Positions 1-10,354 of a DNA stretch of 64,000 bases are shown piece after piece (position 1 is the first letter of the stretch; every line of letters begins with the position of its first letter). Source of the DNA: Citrobacter sp. Cu233 (GTDB lineage: Bacteria; Pseudomonadota; Gammaproteobacteria; Enterobacterales; Enterobacteriaceae); assembly GCF_030332225.1 (NCBI RefSeq), contig NZ_JAOWIF010000031.1, positions 496,001 to 560,000 on the forward strand, given 5' to 3'. The notes beneath the pieces were generated by a model. It had not been told where the DNA came from. It searched no databases and worked only from the letters and a program-made list of their open reading frames with translations. The position numbers and the translations under genes are program-made.

Positions 1-1
1 A

Positions 2-2248
2 GCGCTGGCGGACACCTTGTTTGGTAACCATCCACTGACGCCTGAAGCGCGGGATGCGTTTGTGACCGATTTACTCAAACAGATGACCGTGGATGAGAAA
101 ATTGGGCAATTGCGTTTGATAAGCGTCGGACCTGATAACCCGAAAGAAGCCATCCGTGAGATGATCAAAGACGGACAGGTTGGGGCGATTTTTAATACCG
201 TCACTCGCCAGGATATCCGTAAGATGCAGGATCAGGTTATGGAACTCAGCCGCCTGAAAATCCCTCTCTTTTTCGCCTATGACGTGCTGCACGGTCAACG
301 TACCGTGTTTCCGATAAGCCTTGGACTGGCATCCTCTTTTAACCTTGATGCGGTCAGAACAGTTGGCCGGATTTCTGCATATGAAGCCGCAGACGATGGT
401 CTGAACATGACCTGGGCGCCGATGGTCGATGTTTCGCGCGATCCGCGCTGGGGCCGTGCGTCCGAAGGTTTTGGTGAAGATACCTATTTAACTGCCATCA
501 TGGGCAAAACCATGGTGGAAGCGATGCAGGGGAAAAGCCCGGCCGACAGGTATTCCGTGATGACCAGCGTCAAGCACTTCGCTGCTTATGGCGCAGTTGA
601 GGGCGGAAAAGAGTACAACACCGTGGATATGAGTCCGCAGCGTTTATTCAACGACTATATGCCGCCGTACAAGGCCGGACTAGATGCCGGTAGCGGTGCG
701 GTAATGGTGGGGCTTAATTCACTGAATGGGACGCCTGCGACCTCTGATGCCTGGCTGCTCAAAGACGTGCTGCGCGATAAGTGGGGCTTTAAAGGCATAA
801 CGGTTTCCGATCACGGTGCAATTAAAGAATTGATTAAGCACGGAACCGCGTCCGATCCCGAAGATGCTGTGCGCGTGGCGATCACGTCCGGTATTAACAT
901 GAGTATGAGCGATGAATACTACAGTAAGTATCTGCCTGGACTGATTAAGTCGGGCAAGGTTACGATGGCGGAACTCGACGATGCCGCGCGCCATGTACTG
1001 AATGTAAAATATGATATGGGTCTGTTTAACGACCCGTACAGCCACCTGGGGGCGAAAGAGTCTGATCCACAGGACACCAACGCGGAAAGCCGTTTGCATC
1101 GCAAAGAAGCCCGTGACGTGGCGCGTGAAAGCCTGGTATTGCTGAAAAACCGTCTGGAAACATTGCCTCTGAAAAAAACAGCAACTGTGGCAGTTGTCGG
1201 ACCGTTGGCAGACAGCAAACGTGATGTCATGGGAAGCTGGTCTGCGGCGGGTGTTGCCGATCAGTCGGTCACGGTGCTGACAGGTATTAAAAATGCCATA
1301 GGTGATAAAGGTAAAGTGGTCTACGCCAAAGGGGCGAATATCACCAACGATAAAGGTATTGTGGACTTCCTTAACCTGTACGAAGAGGCGGTGAAAGTTG
1401 ACCCACGCTCGCCGCAGGAGATGATTGATGAAGCCGTTAACGCGGCGAAACAGTCTGACGTGGTTGTTGCGGTAGTGGGTGAAGCGCAGGGGATGGCACA
1501 TGAAGCCTCTAGTCGGACCGATATCACTATCCCGCAAAGCCAGTGTGATCTGATTGCTGCTCTGAAAGCAACCGGGAAACCGCTGGTGCTGGTGCTGATG
1601 AACGGTCGTCCCCTGGCCCTGGTGAAGGAAGATCAGCAGGCTGATGCGATTCTCGAGACCTGGTTTGCCGGGACCGAAGGCGGTAACGCCATTGCTGATG
1701 TGCTGTTTGGCGATTATAACCCGTCAGGTAAGCTGCCGATGTCTTTCCCACGATCGGTGGGGCAGATCCCGGTCTATTACAGCCATCTTAATACTGGTCG
1801 CCCATATAACGCCGATAAGCCGAACAAATATACGTCGCGCTACTTTGATGAAGCGAATGGCCCGCTATATCCCTTTGGTTATGGCCTGAGCTACACCACG
1901 TTTACCGTGTCTGATGTGAAGCTCTCTGCACCAACAATGAAACGTGACGGAACCGTGACTGCCAGCGTGCAGGTAACCAACACCGGCAAGCGTGAAGGTG
2001 CGACAGTCATTCAGATGTATTTACAGGATGTGACGGCCTCGATGAGTCGTCCGGTCAAACAGCTGAAAGGCTTTGAGAAAGTGAACCTCAAGCCAGGTGA
2101 AACCCAGACCGTCAGTTTCCCCATTGATATTGACGCGCTGAAGTTCTGGAACCAGCATATGAAATACGATGCGGAGCCGGGCAAATTTAACGTCTTTATC
2201 GGCGTAGACTCCGCCAGAGTGAAGCAGGGCGAGTTTGAATTGTTGTAA
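2..2248 (+). CDS. bglX: Periplasmic beta-glucosidase, 5' end cut off
   Basis: Glycoside hydrolase family 3 enzyme that removes terminal glucose from beta-glucosides in the periplasm. The frame is open from base 2, so only the start codon and most of the signal peptide lie outside the window; the visible part begins ALADTLFGN, which matches the signal cleavage region of E. coli BglX, and about 748 residues are present. The GH3 N-terminal barrel carries the nucleophile motif TVSDHGAIKEL (Asp at 809-811). It is followed by the alpha/beta sandwich domain with EASSRTD and a fibronectin-III-like C-terminal domain. It ends GEFELL, as in E. coli. It is followed by a REP unit and a terminator, so it is separate from osmF. 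Confidence 0.96.
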   Translation, partial: ALADTLFGNHPLTPEARDAFVTDLLKQMTVDEKIGQLRLISVGPDNPKEAIREMIKDGQVGAIFNTVTRQDIRKMQDQVMELSRLKIPLFFAYDVLHGQRTVFPISLGLASSFNLDAVRTVGRISAYEAADDGLNMTWAPMVDVSRDPRWGRASEGFGEDTYLTAIMGKTMVEAMQGKSPADRYSVMTSVKHFAAYGAVEGGKEYNTVDMSPQRLFNDYMPPYKAGLDAGSGAVMVGLNSLNGTPATSDAWLLKDVLRDKWGFKGITVSDHGAIKELIKHGTASDPEDAVRVAITSGINMSMSDEYYSKYLPGLIKSGKVTMAELDDAARHVLNVKYDMGLFNDPYSHLGAKESDPQDTNAESRLHRKEARDVARESLVLLKNRLETLPLKKTATVAVVGPLADSKRDVMGSWSAAGVADQSVTVLTGIKNAIGDKGKVVYAKGANITNDKGIVDFLNLYEEAVKVDPRSPQEMIDEAVNAAKQSDVVVAVVGEAQGMAHEASSRTDITIPQSQCDLIAALKATGKPLVLVLMNGRPLALVKEDQQADAILETWFAGTEGGNAIADVLFGDYNPSGKLPMSFPRSVGQIPVYYSHLNTGRPYNADKPNKYTSRYFDEANGPLYPFGYGLSYTTFTVSDVKLSAPTMKRDGTVTASVQVTNTGKREGATVIQMYLQDVTASMSRPVKQLKGFEKVNLKPGETQTVSFPIDIDALKFWNQHMKYDAEPGKFNVFIGVDSARVKQGEFELL

Positions 2249-2270
2249 TTGGTGAATAACGCCACGCGCA

Positions 2271-2303
2271 GTGCCTGATAGCGCTACGTTTATCAGGCCT
2301 GCG
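2271..2303. repeat. REP (palindromic unit)
   Basis: Imperfect palindrome of the enterobacterial REP type, with arms TGCCTGATA and TATCAGGCCT around GCGCTACG. It lies directly after bglX, the usual 3'-end position for REP units, where they protect mRNA or bind gyrase, Pol I or IHF. Confidence 0.75.
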
Positions 2304-2313
2304 AAATCGTATC

Positions 2314-2350
2314 ATCCGGTAAATTCACGTTGGGGTTGCCGGATTTTTTT
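2314..2350 (+). terminator. Rho-independent terminator of bglX
   Basis: Arms ATCCGGTAA (2314-2322) and TTGCCGGAT (2336-2344) pair with one G-T/A-C difference, and a run of seven T follows. It separates bglX from the osmF operon. Confidence 0.7.
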
Positions 2351-2424
2351 ATTTTGTTCTCGCTTTACCGCTAATAACTCTCAGTGTTACCCCCCAATAG
2401 CCAGGTTAAGACTGGATTTTTCAA

Positions 2425-2431
2425 CTATGCT
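2425..2431 (+). promoter_or_regulatory. Possible sigma-S type -10 of osmF
   Basis: CTATGCT is close to the sigma-S -10 consensus CTATACT and lies about 50 bases before osmF. The E. coli yehZYXW operon is known to depend on RpoS. The match is short, so this is only a candidate. Confidence 0.3.
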
Positions 2432-2479
2432 TTTTCCTCAAGTCTCTGAAAAGGGCAGCAAAAGGATGAGGAGAGCAGC

Positions 2480-3397
2480 ATGACAATCTCAAAGGTATGG
2501 GTGGGTTCGCTGGCGTTGCTGGCCACGATAAGCTTGCCTTTACAGGCCGCGTCACCCGTCACTGTGGGGTCAAAAATTGATACCGAAGGGGCGCTGCTCG
2601 GCAATATTATTTTGCAGGTGCTTGAAAGCCACGGCGTGAAAACTGTCAATAAAGTACAACTGGGCACTACGCCCGTGGTGCGTGGGGCCATCACTTCCGG
2701 TGAGCTGGATATTTATCCGGAATATACCGGCAATGGCGCATTCTTTTTTAAAGATGAAAACGACCCCGCGTGGAAAAATGCGCAGGCAGGTTTCGAGAAA
2801 GTGAAAAAACTGGACGCTGAGCAAAATAAGCTGATCTGGCTTACGCCTGCGCCAGCCAATAATACCTGGACCATTGCAGTACGTCAGGATATCGCTGAAA
2901 AAAACAAACTTGTCTCTCTTGCGGATTTAGGCCGTTACCTGAAAGAGGGGGGGACTTTCAAACTTGCTGCCTCTGCTGAGTTTATTGAACGTGCAGATGC
3001 GCTGCCCGCATTTGAAAAAGCGTATGACTTCAAGCTCAATCAGAACCAATTGTTGTCACTGGCAGGGGGCGATACGGCGGTGACAATTAAAGCTGCGGCG
3101 CAGCAGACCTCCGGAGTTAATGCCGCAATGGCTTACGGAACCGATGGTCCCGTTGCTGCGCTGGGGCTGCAAACATTAAGTGATCCCAAAGGGGTTCAGC
3201 CCATTTACGCACCTGCGCCAGTCGTGCGTGACGTGGTACTCAAGGATTACCCGCAAATGGGGGAATGGCTACAGCCAGTCTTTGCCAGTCTGGATGAAAA
3301 AACGCTGCAGCAGCTCAACGCCAGTATTGCCGTTGAGGGGCTGGATGCGAAAAAAGTCGCTGCAGATTACCTGAAGCAAAAAGGATGGGTGAAGTAA
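2480..3397 (+). CDS. osmF: Osmoprotectant ABC transporter, substrate-binding protein
   Basis: Periplasmic solute receptor (OsmF/YehZ, 305 aa) of a low-affinity glycine-betaine-type ABC transporter that responds to osmotic and stationary-phase stress. An N-terminal signal peptide ([17 protein letters not shown]) is followed by the OpuAC/QAT-type binding domain. Family features seen are [26 protein letters not shown] and [17 protein letters not shown] lies just before the ATG. It is the first gene of osmF-yehY-yehX-yehW; its 3' end runs into the leader of yehY, so translation is probably coupled. The exact ligand cannot be read from the sequence. Confidence 0.95.
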   Translation: MTISKVWVGSLALLATISLPLQAASPVTVGSKIDTEGALLGNIILQVLESHGVKTVNKVQLGTTPVVRGAITSGELDIYPEYTGNGAFFFKDENDPAWKNAQAGFEKVKKLDAEQNKLIWLTPAPANNTWTIAVRQDIAEKNKLVSLADLGRYLKEGGTFKLAASAEFIERADALPAFEKAYDFKLNQNQLLSLAGGDTAVTIKAAAQQTSGVNAAMAYGTDGPVAALGLQTLSDPKGVQPIYAPAPVVRDVVLKDYPQMGEWLQPVFASLDEKTLQQLNASIAVEGLDAKKVAADYLKQKGWVK

Positions 3398-3420
3398 CGG
3401 ATTTGCAGCAGGTGAGTGTT

Positions 3421-4578
3421 GTGTCGAAGATATCAGTTAATCGTGTGCTGTTGCTGCTGGTGGTTCTGACCGTGGCCGCAGCCGCGCTTCCTTTCATCAG
3501 TTATGCCCCTAATCGTCTGGTTTCCGGTGAAGGTCGCCAACTCTGGGAGGTCTGGCCCAACATGGTGTGGGGACTGGCGGCAACCCTTTTACTGCTCGTG
3601 GTTCTCTGCTTCATACCCGGTAAATTCGGCAATGTATTGACGCTGGTTGTTGTCCAGTTACTGGTGATTGCGGCGTTGTTTATGGCCGGGAAAATGGCAA
3701 CGCATCTGGCTCAGACAGGAACTTCTGTCGCCAGAACCAGTCTGGGGAGCGGTTTCTGGCTTGGGTTAGGGGTGTTGTTGCTCGCTGGCAGCGACGCCAT
3801 TCGGCGTATCACCGCTCAGCCGCTGTGGCGCTGGGTACTGCATGCACAAATTGTCATTGTGCCAGTGGCGCTGCTGCTGTCCGGTGCCCTTAACGATCTT
3901 TCTTTGCTCAAAGAATATGCCAACCGCCAGGATGTCTTTGATGATGCTCTGGTGCAGCACCTCACTATTCTTTTCGGTACTGTGGTGCCTGCGCTGTGTA
4001 TTGGCGTACCGCTGGGTATCTGGTGCACCTTTTCTACTTCGCGTCAGGGGCCAATATTTGCCGTGCTGAATGTCATCCAGACGATCCCCTCCGTCGCATT
4101 GTTTGGCTTGTTGATCGCGCCGCTTGCCGGACTGGTTAAGCATTTCCCGTGGCTTGGCTCGCTCGGCGTAGCGGGAACGGGCCTGACGCCCGCACTGATT
4201 GCGCTGGTGCTGTATGCATTATTGCCATTGGTTCGTGGCGTGGTGGCCGGGCTGAATCAGGTTCCGCGTGATGTGCTGGAGAGTGCGCGGGCTATGGGGA
4301 TGAGCGCGCGTCAGCGTTTTATTTCGGTGCAACTTCCGTTAGCGCTACCCATTTTCCTGCGCAGTTTGCGGGTGGTGATGGTTCAGACGGTGGGGATGGC
4401 GGTCATTGCCGCATTGATTGGTGCAGGCGGATTTGGTGCGCTGGTCTTTCAAGGGCTGCTCAGTAGCGCCGTTGATTTAGTGCTACTGGGCGTGATTCCG
4501 GTGGTGGTACTGGCAGTGCTGATTGATGCACTGTTTGATTTAGGCTTAGCGCTGCTGAAGGTGACAAACGATGATTGA
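3421..4578 (+). CDS. yehY: Osmoprotectant ABC transporter, permease
   Basis: Inner-membrane permease with several N-terminal transmembrane segments and a BPD_transp_1 domain over roughly the last 200 residues. The EAA loop is visible as [19 protein letters not shown] chose GTG at 3421 because AGGTGAG stands at the right distance before it and because it gives 385 aa, the E. coli YehY length as I recall it. An in-frame ATG at 3385 would add 12 residues and overlap osmF. Its 3' end overlaps yehX by 8 bases. Together with YehW it probably makes a heterodimeric channel. Confidence 0.93.
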   Translation: MSKISVNRVLLLLVVLTVAAAALPFISYAPNRLVSGEGRQLWEVWPNMVWGLAATLLLLVVLCFIPGKFGNVLTLVVVQLLVIAALFMAGKMATHLAQTGTSVARTSLGSGFWLGLGVLLLAGSDAIRRITAQPLWRWVLHAQIVIVPVALLLSGALNDLSLLKEYANRQDVFDDALVQHLTILFGTVVPALCIGVPLGIWCTFSTSRQGPIFAVLNVIQTIPSVALFGLLIAPLAGLVKHFPWLGSLGVAGTGLTPALIALVLYALLPLVRGVVAGLNQVPRDVLESARAMGMSARQRFISVQLPLALPIFLRSLRVVMVQTVGMAVIAALIGAGGFGALVFQGLLSSAVDLVLLGVIPVVVLAVLIDALFDLGLALLKVTNDD

Positions 4579-5518
4579 ATTTAGCCATGTCAATAAAACC
4601 TATAACCAGCAACAGGCCGTGAGCGATCTCAATCTGCATTTAGGCGAAGGTAGTTTTTCGGTATTAATTGGGACCTCCGGGTCGGGGAAGTCCACTACGC
4701 TGAAAATGATCAACCGGCTGGTCGAGCATGACAGTGGTCAGATTCGTTTTGCCGGAGAAGAGATCCGTAGTTTGCCGGTGCTGGAACTAAGGCGACGCAT
4801 GGGCTATGCCATCCAGTCGATTGGCTTATTTCCACACTGGACTGTCGCCCAGAACATTGCCACCGTACCACAGCTGCAAAAGTGGTCACGTGCACGTATT
4901 GATGACCGAACAGAAGAACTGATGGCGTTGCTGGGGCTGGAAGCGGATTTGCGTCACCGTTATCCGCATCAGCTTTCCGGCGGTCAACAGCAGCGAGTCG
5001 GTGTAGCACGCGCGCTGGCGGCTGACCCTCAGGTCCTGCTGATGGACGAACCTTTTGGCGCGCTGGACCCGGTAACACGCAGTGCGCTACAGCAGGAGAT
5101 GAGCCGTATCCATCGTCTGTTGGGTCGTACCATCGTGCTGGTGACGCATGATATTGATGAAGCGCTGAGACTGGCGGAACACCTGGTGTTAATGGATGCG
5201 GGCAAGGTGGTGCAGCAAGGCACGCCGCTGTCGATGTTGACTGCGCCTGCTAATGATTTCGTGCGGACCTTTTTTGGCCACACTGAGCTGGGGGTACGGC
5301 TGCTGTCGCTGCGTACGGTGGGGGATTTTATCCGTCGTGGTGAGCAGTTGGCGGGTGAGCCGTTGGTGGACGAGATGACGTTACGTGATGCGTTATCTGT
5401 TTTTGTCGCCCGTGGCTGTGATGTGTTGCCGGTAGTGAATGCTCAGGGTGCGGCCCGCGGTACGCTGCATTTCCACGATCTGCTTTCGGAGACACCGCAC
5501 GGTGAAACATCTGCGTGA
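4571..5518 (+). CDS. yehX: Osmoprotectant ABC transporter, ATP-binding protein
   Basis: Cytoplasmic ATPase of the OsmF-YehYXW importer (315 aa). Seen in order: Walker [11 protein letters not shown]-loop AIQSIG, signature [14 protein letters not shown], Walker [14 protein letters not shown] and the switch His in LVTHDIDEA. About 90 residues follow, including a short CBS-like end ([14 protein letters not shown]), as in the ProV/OpuCA group. It overlaps yehY upstream and the GTG start of yehW downstream by 17 bases. Confidence 0.95.
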   Translation: MIEFSHVNKTYNQQQAVSDLNLHLGEGSFSVLIGTSGSGKSTTLKMINRLVEHDSGQIRFAGEEIRSLPVLELRRRMGYAIQSIGLFPHWTVAQNIATVPQLQKWSRARIDDRTEELMALLGLEADLRHRYPHQLSGGQQQRVGVARALAADPQVLLMDEPFGALDPVTRSALQQEMSRIHRLLGRTIVLVTHDIDEALRLAEHLVLMDAGKVVQQGTPLSMLTAPANDFVRTFFGHTELGVRLLSLRTVGDFIRRGEQLAGEPLVDEMTLRDALSVFVARGCDVLPVVNAQGAARGTLHFHDLLSETPHGETSA

Positions 5519-6233
5519 TCCTCTGCTGTGGCTCATTGCGCTGTTCCTGGTGTTGCTGGTGGGATTGCCCCACAGCCAGGCACTATTCAGCGCGTTGTTT
5601 CCCCAATTACCGCGTCCTGTTTATCAGCAAGAGAGCTTTACGGCGCTCGCATTGGCGCATTTCACACTGGTGGGTATTTCAAGCCTGATTGCTGTCGTTA
5701 TTGGGGTTGGGGCCGGGGTGGCGGTAACCCGAACATGGGGAGTAGAGTTCAGACCTTTGGTCGAAACGATTGCCGCCGTGGGGCAAACTTTTCCGCCGGT
5801 TGCGGTGCTGGCGATCGCTGTACCGGTGATGGGGTTTGGCCCGGAGCCTGCGATTATCGCGCTGATCCTGTATGGGGTGTTACCGATCTTACAGGCAACA
5901 CTGGCAGGGCTGGGAGGGATCTCTGCCAGCGTAATAGAGATTGCCAGCGGGATGGGCATGAGTCATGGGCAGCAGCTACGCAAAGTCGAACTTCCGCTCG
6001 CGGCACCGGTTATTCTGGCCGGGATTCGCACATCAGTGATTATTAATATTGGCACCGCAACGATAGCCTCTACTGTTGGTGCGAATACGCTGGGAACACC
6101 GATTATTATTGGGTTAAGCGGGTTTAATACCGCCTATGTGATCCAGGGGGCGCTGCTGGTCGCATTGGCCGCAGTCATTATCGATCGCGGGTTTGAGCGA
6201 TTCGCGAACTACCTTACCCGGCACGTAAAATAA
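5502..6233 (+). CDS. yehW: Osmoprotectant ABC transporter, second permease
   Basis: Second inner-membrane permease of the OsmF system, with about six transmembrane helices and the EAA-type loop around [19 protein letters not shown]. The GTG at 5502 (start [10 protein letters not shown]) gives 243 aa, the E. coli length. A longer frame from 5439 would lie almost wholly inside yehX and looks unreal. The last 20 bases overlap the 3' end of the convergent gene yohO on the other strand. Confidence 0.93.
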   Translation: MKHLRDPLLWLIALFLVLLVGLPHSQALFSALFPQLPRPVYQQESFTALALAHFTLVGISSLIAVVIGVGAGVAVTRTWGVEFRPLVETIAAVGQTFPPVAVLAIAVPVMGFGPEPAIIALILYGVLPILQATLAGLGGISASVIEIASGMGMSHGQQLRKVELPLAAPVILAGIRTSVIINIGTATIASTVGANTLGTPIIIGLSGFNTAYVIQGALLVALAAVIIDRGFERFANYLTRHVK

Positions 6234-6321
6234 AAGTATAACCTGCCAGCATCACGCCGCCGATACCACCGATAGCCATCAGCAGGAAGAGGGTTATAAC
6301 ACCGATTTTAGCTGCGCTCAT
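6214..6321 (-). CDS. yohO: Small membrane protein YohO, 35 aa
   Basis: The reverse strand encodes a 35-residue protein beginning [12 protein letters not shown], continuing with a Gly-rich hydrophobic stretch [11 protein letters not shown], and ending FILRAG. This corresponds almost residue for residue to E. coli YohO, a single-span inner-membrane protein of unknown function. AAGGAG precedes the ATG. The stop codon lies inside the last codons of convergent yehW, a 20-base tail-to-tail overlap. Confidence 0.88.
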   Translation of the reverse strand: MSAAKIGVITLFLLMAIGGIGGVMLAGYTFILRAG

Positions 6322-6372
6322 TTTGTACTCCTTATGTGAATTCAAGGATTGTACACGTTTGTTAATAAAATA

Positions 6373-7104
6373 TTAAATACCGAGTGGATAAATATCGTGA
6401 CCTAACGCGCGCCACTCATCCAGTTGTTGGTGTTGTGCAGGGGTTTGGTTCTCTCCACACCAGACGAGCAGGGTGCGCCCTTCAAACAGTTCGGGCCGTA
6501 GCTGATTGAGCGAGTGGGCCAGTACATCAACACGCCATCCTTGCTGGCTGGCGACCCAACCTTCCAGCCATAAGCGGGTGGTATCGTGGATATTCCAGCC
6601 GACTACCAGGGCATCTTTACCCTGTTTTTTACGCGCCGAGGCAAGGCAAATTGCAATATAATTGATGAGCACACCGTCAAGGATCCCCAACAGCGCCTGG
6701 AGAATGGGCTGCTGGCATTGCAGACGTCGTCGCAGAGGAATGAACAAATGTGTATTGAGCGTTTGCGCAGGGTAATCCTGACCACGCTCTTTGATCCACA
6801 ACCTGAGGCTGTGCAAATTGTTACTTTGCAAATAGCTCAATAGCGTTTCTTGTTGCTCACGCCAGCCATTATGCACATCAATGTTCTCATTGCTGAGTAA
6901 CATTTTAACTTTACTGACCTGAACGCCATTATTTATCCAGCGTTTTATCTCACGGATCCTGTCAATGTCCGCATCGTTAAACAGGCGATGCCCCCCGTCA
7001 GTACGCTGAGGTTTTAGTAATCCGTAACGCCTCTGCCATGCACGTAAAGTGACAGGGTTGATATCACAAAGCAAAGCCACTTCACCTATCGTGTAAAGCG
7101 CCAT
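6373..7104 (-). CDS. mlrA: MerR-family activator of csgD
   Basis: Transcription factor MlrA (YehV, 243 aa), which in E. coli and Salmonella binds upstream of csgD and is needed for curli formation. The N-terminal MerR helix-turn-helix is clear: YTIGEVALLCDINPVTLRAW, then RRYGLLKPQRTDGGHRLF and the wing DIDRIREIKRW. The C-terminal part is a cobalamin-binding-like domain without an obvious B12 His motif. It is divergent from btsS. Its target csgD is in the same window, about 26 kb away. Confidence 0.95.
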   Translation of the reverse strand: MALYTIGEVALLCDINPVTLRAWQRRYGLLKPQRTDGGHRLFNDADIDRIREIKRWINNGVQVSKVKMLLSNENIDVHNGWREQQETLLSYLQSNNLHSLRLWIKERGQDYPAQTLNTHLFIPLRRRLQCQQPILQALLGILDGVLINYIAICLASARKKQGKDALVVGWNIHDTTRLWLEGWVASQQGWRVDVLAHSLNQLRPELFEGRTLLVWCGENQTPAQHQQLDEWRALGHDIYPLGI

Positions 7105-7329
7105 CGTTGTCTCACTCTTGCTCGCGAGGTCCCAGTTTTACTTTAGACGCTCTTTTGCGAACCAGGTAGTTTTGTCTGTTTTTTGATCAGAAGAAGGGTG
7201 AGATTGTCGTCATACCCGCGCTTTCGAGTGATCGTTCTCACAAATTCCTGTTTTTTTGCAACAGTTCAAAGAAAGTTATGCGCAGCCCATGTATGTTACG
7301 CGCTTTTAAGAAATGTGTGGTTGGCGGGT

Positions 7330-9015
7330 ATGTACGAGTTTAATCTGGTGTTGCTGCTGCTTCAGCAGATGTGCGTGTTTCTCGTTATCGCGTGGTTAAT
7401 GAGCAAGACGCGTCTGTTTATCCCGCTGATGCAGGTCACTATTCGACTGCCGCACAAACTTCTGTGCTACGTCACCTTCTCCATTTTTTGCATTATGGGC
7501 ACCTACTTTGGGTTGCATATTGAAGACTCCATTGCGAACACCCGTGCCATCGGCGCGGTGATGGGCGGGCTGCTTGGCGGGCCTGTTGTTGGGGGACTGG
7601 TTGGCCTGACCGGCGGTCTTCATCGCTATTCGATGGGGGGCATGACGGCACTCAGTTGCATGATTTCGACCATAGTGGAAGGCCTGCTTGGGGGGCTGGT
7701 ACACAGTGTACTCACTCGACGAGGCCGTACTGATAAAGTGTTTAGCCCGCTGACGGCTGGCGCGATTACTTTTGTTGCCGAGCTGGTGCAGATGCTCATC
7801 ATTTTGCTGATTGCGCGCCCCTTTGAGAATGCATTGCATCTGGTCAGTAACATTGCCGCGCCGATGATGGTGACCAATACCGTTGGCGCTGCGTTGTTTA
7901 TGCGTATTCTGCTCGACAAACGCGCGATGTTTGAAAAATACACCTCGGCGTTTTCTGCCACTGCGCTAAAAGTTGCTGCCTCTACGGAGGGGATTCTGCG
8001 ACAGGGATTTAACGAGGTTAACAGCATGAAGGTTGCTCAGGTGCTGTATGAAGAGTTGGATATCGGTGCGGTGGCGATTACTGACCGCGAGAAGTTGCTG
8101 GCCTTTACCGGCATTGGTGATGACCACCATCTGCCAGGCAAGCCCATATCTTCTTCATACACCCAACGGGCGATTGAAACCGGAGAGGTCGTGTATGCCG
8201 ACGGTAATGAAGTGCCTTATCGCTGTTCACTGCATCCGCAATGCAAATTAGGGTCGACGTTGGTGATCCCGTTGCGTGGTGAAAACCAACGGGTGATGGG
8301 GACGATTAAACTGTATGAAGCCAAAAACCGTCTCTTTAGCTCAATTAACCGCACGCTGGGGGAAGGGATTGCCCAGTTGCTTTCCGCGCAAATTCTGGCC
8401 GGACAATATGAGCGACAAAAAGCGATGCTGACTCAGTCTGAAATCAAACTTCTGCACGCTCAGGTTAATCCCCATTTTCTGTTTAACGCGTTGAATACGA
8501 TTAAAGCTGTGATCCGTCGTGACAGCGAACAGGCCAGCCAACTGGTGCAATATCTCTCGACTTTCTTTCGTAAGAATTTAAAACGTCCGTCGGAAATTGT
8601 GACGCTGGCTGATGAAATCGAACACGTAAATGCCTATCTACAAATTGAAAAGGCACGATTCCAGTCGCGTCTGCAGGTAACCTTAACGGTCCCGGAAGCG
8701 CTTTCGCATCAGCAATTGCCTGCGTTTACTCTGCAACCGATAGTTGAGAATGCGATTAAGCATGGCACTTCCCAGCTACTTGATACCGGAGAAGTCTCTA
8801 TCACTGCTCGTCAGGAAGGGCAGTATCTGATGCTGGATATTGAAGATAATGCCGGACTGTATCAGCCTACGACTGAGTCCAGTGGGCTTGGAATGAGTCT
8901 GGTGGACAAACGCCTGCGGGAACGGTTTGGCGATGATTTTGGTATCAGCGTAGCCTGTGAGCCTGACCTCTTTACCCGGATTACTTTACGACTTCCTCTG
9001 GAGGAACTGGCATGA
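7330..9015 (+). CDS. btsS: Sensor histidine kinase BtsS (YehU)
   Basis: Membrane sensor kinase of the LytS type, 561 aa, which with BtsR responds to extracellular pyruvate and nutrient limitation in E. coli. Order: a 5TMR-LYT membrane region (about residues 1-200, Gly-rich [19 protein letters not shown]), a GAF-like domain with the [11 protein letters not shown] patch, a His_kinase domain with [15 protein letters not shown] (His at about residue 382), and the HATPase region ([24 protein letters not shown]). I chose ATG 7330 ([14 protein letters not shown]) because it matches the E. coli start and length; the open frame runs further upstream. The stop overlaps btsR by 4 bases. Confidence 0.95.
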   Translation: MYEFNLVLLLLQQMCVFLVIAWLMSKTRLFIPLMQVTIRLPHKLLCYVTFSIFCIMGTYFGLHIEDSIANTRAIGAVMGGLLGGPVVGGLVGLTGGLHRYSMGGMTALSCMISTIVEGLLGGLVHSVLTRRGRTDKVFSPLTAGAITFVAELVQMLIILLIARPFENALHLVSNIAAPMMVTNTVGAALFMRILLDKRAMFEKYTSAFSATALKVAASTEGILRQGFNEVNSMKVAQVLYEELDIGAVAITDREKLLAFTGIGDDHHLPGKPISSSYTQRAIETGEVVYADGNEVPYRCSLHPQCKLGSTLVIPLRGENQRVMGTIKLYEAKNRLFSSINRTLGEGIAQLLSAQILAGQYERQKAMLTQSEIKLLHAQVNPHFLFNALNTIKAVIRRDSEQASQLVQYLSTFFRKNLKRPSEIVTLADEIEHVNAYLQIEKARFQSRLQVTLTVPEALSHQQLPAFTLQPIVENAIKHGTSQLLDTGEVSITARQEGQYLMLDIEDNAGLYQPTTESSGLGMSLVDKRLRERFGDDFGISVACEPDLFTRITLRLPLEELA

Positions 9016-9731
9016 TCAAAGTGCTGATCGTCGATGATGAACCGTTAGCGCGGGAGAACCTGCGGATCCTGTTACAGGAGCAAAGCGACATCGAGATAGT
9101 CGGAGAGTGTTCGAATGCGGTAGAGGCCATTGGTGCAGTACATAAGCTGCGACCGGATGTGCTGTTCCTCGATATCCAGATGCCGCGTATTAGCGGCCTG
9201 GAAATGGTAGGTATGCTTGATCCCGAGCATCGCCCGTATATCGTTTTTCTCACCGCTTTTGATGAATATGCAGTGAAAGCCTTTGAGGAGCATGCCTTTG
9301 ATTATCTGCTTAAGCCGATTGAAGAAACGCGGCTGGAGAAAACGCTGATCCGTTTACGTCAGGAGCGCACGAAGCAGGATGTGTCGTTACTGCCGGAACA
9401 TCAGCAGGCGCTTAAGTTCATTCCATGTAGTGGTCATAGCCGAATCTATCTGCTGCAAATGGATGATGTGGCGTTTGTCAGCAGTCGTATGAGCGGCGTT
9501 TATGTGACCAGTAGCGATGGCAAAGAAGGATTCACCGAGCTGACGCTTAGAACACTGGAGAGCCGTACTCCGCTGCTGCGCTGCCACCGACAATACCTGG
9601 TCAACATGGCCCATTTGCAGGAGATTCGTCTGGAAGATAATGGCCAGGCTGAGCTGATTTTACGTAACGGACTGACTGTCCCGGTGAGCCGTCGTTATCT
9701 CAAAAGTCTAAAAGAGGCGATTGGCCTGTAA
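9012..9731 (+). CDS. btsR: LytTR response regulator BtsR (YehT)
   Basis: Partner of BtsS, 239 aa. The receiver domain shows the acidic pair [10 protein letters not shown] and the phospho-acceptor Asp in [13 protein letters not shown], with the conserved Lys in YLLKPIEE. The C-terminal LytTR DNA-binding domain begins near residue 135 and contains [12 protein letters not shown] and [13 protein letters not shown]. In E. coli it activates the pyruvate transporter gene btsT, which is not in this window. It is translationally coupled to btsS. Confidence 0.95.
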   Translation: MIKVLIVDDEPLARENLRILLQEQSDIEIVGECSNAVEAIGAVHKLRPDVLFLDIQMPRISGLEMVGMLDPEHRPYIVFLTAFDEYAVKAFEEHAFDYLLKPIEETRLEKTLIRLRQERTKQDVSLLPEHQQALKFIPCSGHSRIYLLQMDDVAFVSSRMSGVYVTSSDGKEGFTELTLRTLESRTPLLRCHRQYLVNMAHLQEIRLEDNGQAELILRNGLTVPVSRRYLKSLKEAIGL

Positions 9732-9777
9732 AACTGGTACACTGCGCGCCATTGCATCATCGACAGTTGAAGGCTCT

Positions 9778-10248
9778 ATGCTAAGTAACGATATTCTTCG
9801 TAGCCTGCGCTACACCCTGAAAGCGAACAATAACGACATGGTGCGCATTCTTGCGCTTGCTGAGATGGAATCCACCTCGGCAGGTTTTGACACCTGGATG
9901 ACAAAAGAAGATGAAGACGGGTTTGTTCGCTGCCCGGATATCATCCTCTCCGGTTTCCTGAACGGCCTTATCTATCATCTGCGTGGCAAAGATGATTCCG
10001 CACCGGAGCTGGCGATTGAACGTCGTGTTAACAACAATACGGTGCTGAAAAAACTGCGTATCGCGTTTTCACTGAAAACCGATGATATTCTGGCCATCAT
10101 GACCGAACAGAAATTTCGCGTATCGATGCCGGAAATTACCGCGATGATGCGTGCACCGGAGCATAAGAACTATCGCGAATGTGGCGACCAATTTTTGCGC
10201 TATTTCTTGCGTGGTTTAACTGCACGAGTACATAACGCGAAGTCGTGA
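9778..10248 (+). CDS. yehS: DUF1456 family protein YehS
   Basis: Soluble 156-aa protein with two copies of the DUF1456 domain: NDILRSLRYTLKANNNDMVRI near the start and NNTVLKKLRIAFSLKTDDI near residue 85 are recognisably related. The function is unknown. The start at 9778 gives the E. coli length; the frame is open further upstream but runs into btsR. It stands 46 bases after btsR on the same strand and may be in the same transcript, as in E. coli. Confidence 0.93.
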   Translation: MLSNDILRSLRYTLKANNNDMVRILALAEMESTSAGFDTWMTKEDEDGFVRCPDIILSGFLNGLIYHLRGKDDSAPELAIERRVNNNTVLKKLRIAFSLKTDDILAIMTEQKFRVSMPEITAMMRAPEHKNYRECGDQFLRYFLRGLTARVHNAKS

Positions 10249-10321
10249 ATTTTGCCCAGTGGCGTTGCGTTTGCAGGGCCTACGGGATTTGCAGGCTGGG
10301 AAAGGCGAAGCCGCCAGCCGG

Positions 10322-10353
10322 AAAAAAAGCCGGAGATTATCTCCGGCTTTTTT
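10322..10353. terminator. Bidirectional terminator between yehS and metG
   Basis: Perfect stem AGCCGGAG / CTCCGGCT (10328-10348) flanked by seven A on the left and six T on the right, so it can stop transcripts from both convergent genes. Confidence 0.88.
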
Positions 10354-10354
10354 G

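Noticed and set aside
719-1537. 272-codon open frame antisense to bglX
   Set aside because: Low-complexity, Arg/His/Phe-rich translation without any domain; a shadow of bglX.
10252-10320. GC-rich imperfect palindromes after yehS as a REP element
   Set aside because: Resembles REP in part (GGCCTACGGG, GGCGAAGCCGCC), but the arms do not match a standard unit well; I could not support the call.
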